A stretch of 11,491 nucleotides of DNA from Caldifarciminota bacterium. Lineage in GTDB: Bacteria > Hydrothermota > Tepidihabitantia > SM23-42. The stretch's first letter is position 1. Every line of letters begins with the position of its first letter. The stretch is taken from assembly GCA_023128195.1 (NCBI GenBank), contig JAGMEL010000127.1:1-11491 (forward strand), in the 5' to 3' direction. The notes under the pieces were generated by a model. The model ran no database searches, had not been told where the DNA came from, and saw only the letters and a program-made list of their open reading frames with translations. The translations under genes were made by a program, and so were the position numbers. Shown here one piece after another: positions 1 through 6,242 of the stretch.

Positions 1-1846
1 TGAAGGGTAGGGAATAAGTGACAGTATCAGCATCCTCATTTGTGATTTCACTGATTATTGTGCCTGGACCCGGAGGGGCTATTTCAAACCAGTCAAATAT
101 AGGTGCATTGCCTGATAAGGTATCTGTATCATCATATATGTAATACCCATACTGATCAGGACCAGTCGTTCCACTAAAACTACTGACAATAATAGAGAAA
201 TCACTATTCCAGGTATTGGTAGAAGCATCAGTCATTAATAAGTTGAAATCGATATTATGTCCACCTGGACAGAATGGAGAGATGGCAAAGACAAAAGGAC
301 TGACACTCAAAGCAGAATCTTGAGGGTCAATATTACCAATATATGAGACACTGTCGATGATGGAAACCATGGGATCATTTGTGCTCAGTGTTGCAAGAAC
401 ATTATACGCTGTTGCAATGCCAATATTTTTAATTATAGTTTGCAGTAAAATTGTCTCCCCACTTTCTGGTATACCGTTATTATTAGCAAGTGAATCATTA
501 ATAATGTGGCCACAATAAGTGAGGTATATATCTGTTGCAATTATAGGTATTGTTGTTTCGTATGGTAAAATATTGTTACCAGTGACTGTAAGATCCATCT
601 CGCCAGGTATAAGACTGTCAAAATAGAATGTGATGTTACCATTAGCAGCAGTATATCCATGTTGATAAACAATGGTATCCAGCATAATGCATACCAAAGC
701 CGATTCTAATGGTGTACTATTGAGTTCAACAAGTACGTTTAATGATTCGTCGTCAGCACTTAGCGAAGAGACGTGCAATACATCAACAGGTTTTGGTGTT
801 GCTGTCCAGATATTCATTTCCGGGTCACCAAGGGTTGTAAAGCCACGGTATTCGCCTGCACTATTGTAGAGATTATACATATTCATTCTACCACCCTCAC
901 ATGCTTCGCCAAAGGTTCTCTTGCCTTCAACAAATATCGCATTAAAAAATCCTTTACAAACCGCACTTCTAATGTGAGCAACATGTACATCGACAACTGT
1001 TGTAGCAAAATACCCTGCGCCACCTCGTGGTAATGTAGGTGTGCCGGTTAACAACCACTTTTCAGCAGTTGCTGGAGTAGAACCAGTTCCGATTGTTCTG
1101 CAGGTAATAGATAGCACAATAGGTAGTTTTGCACCATTTGCTGTTGCATCAGGGTTAACATTAAAAGGATCCCACCAATAACCTACTCCCTGGCCGCGGT
1201 ACAGAACAAATGCCCTGCCGTTGTTGACACATTGGATTACATCATTGGCATTATCACCAAATTCAGAAGCCAGGGTATCAATTGTGTTATATCCGTTTTG
1301 TAACATAAGGTTTTTGGCATGGTGAATATCGCTCCAATAAATTGTGTCATCAGGCTGATAGTCGTTTCTCAATATCAGACAGGCATTGATAAACCATAAT
1401 GTATCATCCATATAAGGGATTCTTTCGTATAATAAAATCTTATTTACAACGGTTTGTGCCTCGGTCTGGCTATGAACAGTCAACCTTCCCGAGAGTATTT
1501 CATTGTAAATATCTCCATCCATATTAGTATAATAGTTATCTGAATATGTATAACTTACTTGAGGAAAGGGGAGATAATTTGGTGCTCCAACCAGTAATAA
1601 AAACTCTGGTGGTATTTGCCAGTTATTATAGGCATCTTGAATATAGGTCTTAATCTCCAATGCTGAAGAACCAATCTCGGAGAGCTTTACAACCTTTGTT
1701 CTCAGACCCTTTTTATGTTTCCACTGGGCAAGTGGTTGGATTGCATCATAAAAATTGTCATATGTGATAATCAAATATCTTGCACCTATTTCCTGGGCAA
1801 AACAGACTGCACAGAAAATCAATAAAACTGTTAAAACTTTTTTCAT
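1..1846 (-). CDS. C25 (gingipain-like) family secreted protein, C-terminus cut by window edge
   Basis: The frame is open from the ATG at 1846 to base 1, giving 615 visible residues with no stop. An AGGAG lies five bases before the ATG. Residues 1-18 are a clear signal peptide (MKK, hydrophobic core, CFAQ). The C25-like module follows at once, with no propeptide: RYLIITYDNFYDAIQPLAQW (24-43), PEFLLLVGAPNYLPFP (80-95), YSDNYYTN (101-108), then YRGQG (216-220) and LPIVLSITC (241-249). Cys249 fits the clan CD nucleophile position, but the position expected to be the catalytic His is Gln219. LGDPEMNIWT (339-348) closes the module. Ig-like and CARDB-like modules with a PESGE motif follow at about 355-565. 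From about 576 (YGYYIYDDTD) it enters the same jelly-roll-like domain as the 1158-aa paralogue. It is closest to the 1004-aa neighbour over the first 120 residues, which suggests tandem duplication. The end presumably carries the sorting domain, but this is out of view. The family call is confident; peptidase activity is doubtful. Confidence 0.88.
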   Translation of the reverse strand, partial: MKKVLTVLLIFCAVCFAQEIGARYLIITYDNFYDAIQPLAQWKHKKGLRTKVVKLSEIGSSALEIKTYIQDAYNNWQIPPEFLLLVGAPNYLPFPQVSYTYSDNYYTNMDGDIYNEILSGRLTVHSQTEAQTVVNKILLYERIPYMDDTLWFINACLILRNDYQPDDTIYWSDIHHAKNLMLQNGYNTIDTLASEFGDNANDVIQCVNNGRAFVLYRGQGVGYWWDPFNVNPDATANGAKLPIVLSITCRTIGTGSTPATAEKWLLTGTPTLPRGGAGYFATTVVDVHVAHIRSAVCKGFFNAIFVEGKRTFGEACEGGRMNMYNLYNSAGEYRGFTTLGDPEMNIWTATPKPVDVLHVSSLSADDESLNVLVELNSTPLESALVCIMLDTIVYQHGYTAANGNITFYFDSLIPGEMDLTVTGNNILPYETTIPIIATDIYLTYCGHIINDSLANNNGIPESGETILLQTIIKNIGIATAYNVLATLSTNDPMVSIIDSVSYIGNIDPQDSALSVSPFVFAISPFCPGGHNIDFNLLMTDASTNTWNSDFSIIVSSFSGTTGPDQYGYYIYDDTDTLSGNAPIFDWFEIAPPGPGTIISEITNEDADTVTYSLPF

Positions 1847-1851
1847 AAATT

Positions 1852-1856
1852 CTCCT
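1852..1856 (-). promoter_or_regulatory. Ribosome binding site of the partial C25-like gene
   Basis: AGGAG on the minus strand, five bases before the ATG at 1846. It supports this start, which also places the signal peptide at the N-terminus. Confidence 0.7.
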
Positions 1857-1861
1857 GGCTA

Positions 1862-1889
1862 ATTATATCTGATATGAGACTTAGGTCAA
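1862..1889 (-). promoter_or_regulatory. Possible sigma70-like promoter before the last C25-like gene
   Basis: On the minus strand TTGACC (1889-1884) is separated by 16 bp from a perfect TATAAT (1867-1862), in the 74-bp gap between two C25-like genes. The match is five of six and six of six to the housekeeping consensus. A start about seven bases after the -10 box would fall near 1855, inside the AGGAG at 1856-1852. The transcript would then have a very short leader and a partly lost ribosome binding site. The match may therefore be real with a slightly earlier start, or it may be chance in AT-rich DNA. The promoter consensus of this lineage is not known from the sequence. Confidence 0.45.
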
Positions 1890-1920
1890 GGAACATATGA
1901 GATGCATGCAGATATTTTGT

Positions 1921-4900
1921 TTACTTTAAAAATATTATCTTTTCGGTTTTTCGATAATTTTCTTGGCCTAAGCGATCCACAACAAGACGTACAAAATAAA
2001 TGCCTTCAGATACCCTGCGTCCGTAATCATCTGAGCCATCCCAGGATAAAAGCGTAGAGTGTTGAGCGTCGAGCGCAAGGCGAGAAAAATCTTTTACTAG
2101 CCTGCCACTCACATCATAGATTTTTAGTGCTATTTGGGATTTGGTTCTTGGAATTTGGAGCTTGAGAGTTATCAGCTTTCGGAACGGATTTGGGGAGATG
2201 GAAAATGTAATTTTTTGATCGTTTATTATTTGATTGTATTCTTTTATTCCAGTAGGTGGAATGCCAAAGTATTTCATTATCGAATCAATAAGAATAAGTT
2301 TGGTTGATGGTGGTAAACTGTCTTCAAGCCCGCCAAATTCAAAGGATATACCCACTGTTTTGTTATTTGCTGCAACTCCGCAGCTAAGATTAGTAAGACT
2401 GTTTTTAAAAATTAAAACGCCATTACCCACTGGGTCGATACGGTCAATAGAACTGTTTTCTCCTGAATAATTGAAACTCATTGATTGCGTAAATGTGCCA
2501 TCTATCCCTGATACATTAGAGAGTGGACCAACACTGGTTGTTATCGGCTCAATATGGAAAAGAGGATGGAAAAAGTAACCATGATAATTGTGTGGATCAG
2601 TATACCAGACATCACCGCCTTCCAAATAGACCTTACCACCCAATAATTCAAGATATTGTTCAATTTCCTGACCAGCCTGGCTTGTATCTCTTATTATGTA
2701 ATTATGTGGCAAAATACCAAGACAAATAAACAATGATTTATATAGGGAGAGGAGATCATATGGGGGTTCAGTTATAGTATAGTCACCATAAAAATTGAGC
2801 GAATCCAGCTTTTCTTTTATAATTGGACCGCTTGAATGGTTTAAATCCGGGTCCCAGATAAGGTAGTCCTTTTGCCCAATATAGATTGTAAAATTAAAGG
2901 TGTCTATATAAACTCCTGAAACAAGTTCAATTTTAAGATCTAATGGATAACAGAGTGGTGTTTGTGGGGCAGCATATATAATAAACGGATCAGATTGATT
3001 AGAGCCATTACCTCCAGAAACGATTGTACCAAATGAAGAGATTGAATCTATTGCTAAAAAGAATGAATCATCACTGAAAATTTTTCCAATTACATTTTCA
3101 GCATTATATGAGCCGATATTTTCTAATTTGATAATTAACTCGTTAGTATCGCCAGCCAGTGTATATTTTAAATATCCAGGGAAATAATAGTCTTCAAATA
3201 GAATAATCGGAGCATGCACTGTGAAATCAAAATCAGATGTCCAGGTGGAGTCGTTTGCATCGCTTATTACAAGCTGTAATGCAATTTGATGGGTATCAGG
3301 GCAATCAGATTCAATTATTACATTGTATCCATTATCAGAGGTATAGGCTGAATCGAGTGGTGCAATATCGCCAAAATACTTTATTGTATCATTCAAGGTA
3401 AAGAATGAATCAGGTTCTGCTTTTTGAATTTTCGCAGATACATTGTATGCGGTTGAATCGCCCCAGTTCTTGAGCCAGACCGGGATTTCAATATCCTCAC
3501 CAGGATTTGCAATAAGATCACCATTACCACCCGGCGTGTCTGAAATGGAAAAAGAATAGAGCAGTACATACGGTCCTCCAAAAAAGTTGACCATTATCAA
3601 TCCGCAATATGGTTTTAGATTTCTACCTGTTATTGTGACAAACACAGAATCTCCAGGCACATGAAAATCATCTATAAATTCAATATCCCCGGAATTATTG
3701 GTTCTGCCATAATGATAAATCATTGAATCTTGTTTTGCCATAACACAAACAAGTGCACTTTCTACAGGTGCTGAATTGTGTTGTACATTGACATAAACCG
3801 TGCACAATTCTATGTTGAGCATAGAATTATGTGTAACGTCAAGGTGCCTTGGTGTTGTAGTCCAGACAGTCATTTCCGGGTCGCCAAGGCAGTTCCAGGA
3901 ATCATATTCAAGTGTGTTGCCAAATAACTCATAATATTTCAGTCTGCCTGATTCTGCAGTTTTGCCAAGGGTGCTTGAACTATCACAGAATATGCTTTCC
4001 AGGGTACCTATTGTCAAAGCACTCCGCATCTCTGCTGCTTCAAATAGGCCGGTAGTTGTGCCTAAAAAGCCAACAGTTCCTTTCGGCTGTTCAGGTGTAC
4101 CGGCATTTTGCCATTCGTATCCAATACCTTCAATTGTTGCGCAAGTTGCAGAGATTACAATAGGCAGCTTGTAGCCGTTATTCATCTGATCTGGATATAT
4201 TCCATCGAATGGCCACAACCAGTCATTAAAACCAATTCCCCGGTATAGAATATACGAACGCCCATCATTAATTGCATTGATTACATCTGAACTATTATGG
4301 CCAAAACTATAGGCAAAAGAATCAATATGTACAAAACCGGCATTAATCATTAGTGCATGCATGTAGCGTGCATCAGCCCAATATACTGAATCAGAAGGTG
4401 GTTGTCCTTGCTCATATTCATTGACAATAGTTACGCCTTTTCCAAACCATAAAGGGTCATCATAATATGGATTTTTTTCGTAACCGAGTACCTTAGCAAC
4501 TACGGTCTTTGCTTCAAGTGTATCATAGACCCAGAAGCGCCCAGGAATAATTTCGTTATGGAAATCACCAGTGACATTAGTGTAGTAATTATCACTGTAG
4601 CAAATCGTGCTATGCTGAGTCATACGAGGAAATGGTAGTTGATATTTATTACCTACAAGAAGTAGATATTCAGGTTTAATTTGCCAGTTATTATAGGCAT
4701 TGGTGACATAGCTCTTTATTTCTGTTGAATCACTGCCAATTTCTGATAATCTTACGATTTTTGCCTTAATTCCCTTTTGTGTTTTCCACTCAGCGAAAGG
4801 TATTAAAGCATCATAGTAATTATCATGGGTGATAATTAAATATCTTGCTCCAATTTCCTGGGCAAATGACAGAGCTGATAAAATAAATAATAAAATAAAT

Positions 4901-4935
4901 TTTATCCCGTTAGTAAAATCTAATGGTTTTATCAT
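1921..4935 (-). CDS. C25 (gingipain-like) family secreted protein with amidotransferase-like module and T9SS-type-A-like C-terminal domain
   Basis: A complete 1004-aa protein. The ATG at 4935 has AGGTG seven bases upstream and begins a signal peptide with a longer n-region (hydrophobic IKFILLFILSALSFAQ, 11-26). The C25-like module starts at once (RYLIITHDNYYDAL), then EYLLLVGNKYQLPFP (89-103), YSDNYYTN, YRGIG (231-235) and LPIVISATC (257-265). Cys265 is present, but the expected His position is Ile234. LGDPEMTVWT ends the module near 360. Ig-like and CARDB-like modules with a NPGEDIEIPV motif follow to about 690. Residues about 699-888 look like a class I glutamine amidotransferase or ThuA-like flavodoxin fold (YLIWDPDLNH, ELLGGKVYLEGGDVWY); that identity is tentative. 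The end, about 913-1004, is a FlgD-Ig/T9SS-type-A-like sorting domain (SPNPF, LKIYDVSGRLV, LSWDGSDD, GIYFVRL, KIIFLK). Two heptamer tracts lie inside the sorting-domain codons. The protein is probably exported and surface-attached or released; its catalytic status is uncertain. Confidence 0.88.
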   Translation of the reverse strand: MIKPLDFTNGIKFILLFILSALSFAQEIGARYLIITHDNYYDALIPFAEWKTQKGIKAKIVRLSEIGSDSTEIKSYVTNAYNNWQIKPEYLLLVGNKYQLPFPRMTQHSTICYSDNYYTNVTGDFHNEIIPGRFWVYDTLEAKTVVAKVLGYEKNPYYDDPLWFGKGVTIVNEYEQGQPPSDSVYWADARYMHALMINAGFVHIDSFAYSFGHNSSDVINAINDGRSYILYRGIGFNDWLWPFDGIYPDQMNNGYKLPIVISATCATIEGIGYEWQNAGTPEQPKGTVGFLGTTTGLFEAAEMRSALTIGTLESIFCDSSSTLGKTAESGRLKYYELFGNTLEYDSWNCLGDPEMTVWTTTPRHLDVTHNSMLNIELCTVYVNVQHNSAPVESALVCVMAKQDSMIYHYGRTNNSGDIEFIDDFHVPGDSVFVTITGRNLKPYCGLIMVNFFGGPYVLLYSFSISDTPGGNGDLIANPGEDIEIPVWLKNWGDSTAYNVSAKIQKAEPDSFFTLNDTIKYFGDIAPLDSAYTSDNGYNVIIESDCPDTHQIALQLVISDANDSTWTSDFDFTVHAPIILFEDYYFPGYLKYTLAGDTNELIIKLENIGSYNAENVIGKIFSDDSFFLAIDSISSFGTIVSGGNGSNQSDPFIIYAAPQTPLCYPLDLKIELVSGVYIDTFNFTIYIGQKDYLIWDPDLNHSSGPIIKEKLDSLNFYGDYTITEPPYDLLSLYKSLFICLGILPHNYIIRDTSQAGQEIEQYLELLGGKVYLEGGDVWYTDPHNYHGYFFHPLFHIEPITTSVGPLSNVSGIDGTFTQSMSFNYSGENSSIDRIDPVGNGVLIFKNSLTNLSCGVAANNKTVGISFEFGGLEDSLPPSTKLILIDSIMKYFGIPPTGIKEYNQIINDQKITFSISPNPFRKLITLKLQIPRTKSQIALKIYDVSGRLVKDFSRLALDAQHSTLLSWDGSDDYGRRVSEGIYFVRLVVDRLGQENYRKTEKIIFLK
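2051..2085 (-). repeat. Degenerate heptamer tandem repeat, five units, in codons of sorting-domain linker 2
   Basis: Read on the plus strand the units are agcgtag / agtgttg / agcgtcg / agcgcaa / ggcgaga, consensus roughly AGCGNNR. The tract encodes the stretch between the VSGRLV strand and the LSWDG strand of the 1004-aa C25-like protein. The unit of seven is not a multiple of three, so each copy is read in a different frame and the protein does not look repetitive. Confidence 0.75.
2132..2166 (-). repeat. Degenerate heptamer tandem repeat, five units, in codons of sorting-domain linker 1
   Basis: Plus-strand units are atttggg / atttggt / tcttgga / atttgga / gcttgag, consensus roughly ATTTGGN with a weak last unit. 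The tract lies just before the IYDVSGRLV codons in the direction of transcription. It uses a different unit from the tract only 46 bp away in the same gene. Confidence 0.78.
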
Positions 4936-4971
4936 AAAGCTTCACCTATGTTACTCATAATATCAGTCTTA

Positions 4972-6231
4972 TTATTTCATCAAAATTATCTTTTCTGTTT
5001 TTGTCTGCTCAGGAGTTTCTAATTTCACAAAATAGATTCCTTGGGTGACTCTGTAACCGGAATCATCAGTGCCATCCCATGAAATAGTAGAAGCAAGAGA
5101 CAAGAAATCAGAAGCCAGATTAAAAGACCTGACCAATCTTCCACTCACATCATAGATTTTTAACTCTATGCTCTTTGCGCTATGCCCTATGCCAAATCTA
5201 ATATTTGTAATTTCCCTTGCCGGATTTGGGTAGACACTTAGATTTGTAGTTTCTACTTCGGTGTTTTGCTGTTCTTCTATTCCTGTTTGAATCCAGCTCT
5301 GACCACCATCTGTTGTGTACAGGATAATACCCTGGCCACAGGCAATGCCGTGAAGATTATCTGAGAAATCAACATCAAAGAGAGTGTTTGTAGCAATACT
5401 GGTTTGAAAAGCCCATGAATTACCACTGTTAGTTGTGTGAATTATAGTGCCGAACCTGCCGACTGCCCATCCTTCATTTCCCACAAAGTCAATAGCTCTG
5501 AGATAATAAGAATTACCAGGAGTACTGATTGGATTCCAGGTGAAACCGCCATCTGTGGTTTTTATAATTATTGGTGAATAGTCGTTTTCATCCCCACCTA
5601 CAACAATTCCATCGAGCTGATTAAAAAAATGGACATCAAAAAAGTCCTCATATGCAGAAGATCGATATAGTGAATCCCAGTTTAGACCGCCATCAGTCGA
5701 GCGGAAAATCCAACCCTGTCCATTAAGCATTGAGTCAGGGTATCCAGCAACCATCCATCCATCCCATTGATTCACGAATGAGACACCATAGAATTCCATA
5801 TTATATGGAGGGATACCAAAATAATCCCAGTAATAGCCTCCGTTAGTTGTTAGTGCAACTGTACCATCACCGCAGGCAGCCCAACCATAGTCCTGATCAA
5901 TAAACTCGATTCTTGTCGCATATTTTGACAAACCTATAATCTGCATATACCAGTCAAGACCACCATTTTCAGTATGAAGAATTTGGCCAAGAATTCCGCA
6001 TGTCCAGGCGCGATATTGATCAATGCAGGTCACATCAAAAAATCTATAAACAGTGTCAGGAAGGTTCTGTTGCGGCTGCCAGGTTGTTCCACCATCAGTT
6101 GTGTGACGTATTAAAATTGTGTCAAGGCACACAACCCAGCCATGTAAATTGTCTGGTGCAAGTGTACAGCCATGGTAGTTATATGCAAATAAACCAGATA
6201 TTATTATTAAAAATAATAGTATATATTTCAC
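4972..6231 (-). CDS. Secreted seven-bladed BNR/Ycf48-like beta-propeller with T9SS-type-A-like C-terminal domain
   Basis: A 419-aa protein starting at a GTG (6231) with a strong AGGAGGT just upstream. The signal peptide is MKYILLFLIIISGLFAYN. Seven Asp-box-type motifs (TxDGGxxW and variants) lie at about 45-51, 87-94, 129-135, 179-185, 226-232, 267-273 and 307-313: TDGGTTW, TENGGLDW, TNGGYYW, TDGGLNW, TDGGFTW, TNSGNSW and TDGGQSW. Each is followed by a D-x-x-x-G-x-A/V-x-G blade segment. The count fits a closed seven-bladed propeller such as the photosystem assembly factor Ycf48, although no photosynthetic role is implied. Residues about 332-419 form the same sorting-like domain as the C25-like neighbours (YPNPA, LKIYDVSGRLVRSF, ISWDGTDDSG, GIYFVKL, KIILMK). 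It follows the 1158-aa gene by 11 bp and precedes the 1004-aa gene by 36 bp, so co-expression is likely. It is likely a surface binding or scaffold protein; the ligand is unknown. Two heptamer tracts lie in the C-terminal codons. Confidence 0.9.
   Translation of the reverse strand: MKYILLFLIIISGLFAYNYHGCTLAPDNLHGWVVCLDTILIRHTTDGGTTWQPQQNLPDTVYRFFDVTCIDQYRAWTCGILGQILHTENGGLDWYMQIIGLSKYATRIEFIDQDYGWAACGDGTVALTTNGGYYWDYFGIPPYNMEFYGVSFVNQWDGWMVAGYPDSMLNGQGWIFRSTDGGLNWDSLYRSSAYEDFFDVHFFNQLDGIVVGGDENDYSPIIIKTTDGGFTWNPISTPGNSYYLRAIDFVGNEGWAVGRFGTIIHTTNSGNSWAFQTSIATNTLFDVDFSDNLHGIACGQGIILYTTDGGQSWIQTGIEEQQNTEVETTNLSVYPNPAREITNIRFGIGHSAKSIELKIYDVSGRLVRSFNLASDFLSLASTISWDGTDDSGYRVTQGIYFVKLETPEQTKTEKIILMK
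5085..5119 (-). repeat. Degenerate heptamer tandem repeat, five units, in codons of sorting-domain linker 2
   Basis: Plus-strand units are tagtaga / agcaaga / gacaaga / aatcaga / agccaga; every unit ends in AGA or CAGA/AAGA. The tract encodes the linker between VSGRLVRSF and ISWDG of the propeller protein. It occupies the same place as the AGCGNNR tract in the 1004-aa gene but has an unrelated unit. Confidence 0.75.
5126..5160 (-). repeat. Conserved DNA block encoding IYDVSGRLV, shared by three genes
   Basis: This 35-bp block matches 6403-6437 in the 1158-aa gene with two mismatches. Its last 20 bases are identical to 2105-2124 in the 1004-aa gene. It encodes the KIYDVSGRLV strand of the sorting-like domain. 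Conservation extends over synonymous positions, so it may reflect recent duplication or gene conversion as well as protein-level constraint. The copies differ fully on both sides, where the short repeats begin. Confidence 0.7.
5164..5191 (-). repeat. Heptamer tandem repeat, four units (CNCTNTG), in codons of sorting-domain linker 1
   Basis: Plus-strand units are ctctatg / ctctttg / cgctatg / ccctatg. On the coding strand this reads as repeated RCATAGNG-like units and gives FGIGHSAKSIE. The tract starts nine bases from the Ile codon of IYDVSG, the same register as the related tract at 6441-6468. Confidence 0.82.
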
Positions 6232-6234
6232 AAT

Positions 6235-6241
6235 ACCTCCT
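6235..6241 (-). promoter_or_regulatory. Strong ribosome binding site deciding a GTG start
   Basis: AGGAGGT on the minus strand ends three bases before the GTG at 6231. It decides the start of the propeller gene, since no ATG precedes the signal peptide. Confidence 0.8.
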
Positions 6242-6242
6242 T

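Noticed and set aside
672..1033. Plus-strand open frames in this and other parts of the window, including 2234-2729, 3962-4174, 6000-6251, 6540-6746, 7399-7605 and 10579-10770.
   Set aside because: All lie opposite long minus-strand genes with clear domains, have no recognisable family or ribosome binding site, and are short.
1899..1915. TGCATGCA palindrome between the two left C25-like genes as a terminator or operator.
   Set aside because: It is an 8-bp self-complementary core without matching arms or a T-run, so no stable hairpin is supported.
2051..2166. CRISPR-like or intergenic repeat element reading of the heptamer tracts.
   Set aside because: Units are 7 bp without spacers and lie inside intact reading frames, so neither a CRISPR array nor an intergenic repeat fits.
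3393..3581. Minus-strand short frames inside the large genes (also 6689-7084, 8396-8602 and 10857-11108).
   Set aside because: They are shifted readings of the confident C25-like and barrel genes with low-complexity, non-domain translations.
4936..4971. Promoter in the 36-bp gap before the 1004-aa gene.
   Set aside because: Only a weak TATTAT-like box is present and no paired -35 box, so a separate promoter is not supported.
5164..5191. Heptamer pattern as a by-product of repeated amino acids.
   Set aside because: The encoded residues (for example GIGHSAKSI) are not repetitive, since the unit is out of phase with codons; the repetition is at DNA level.
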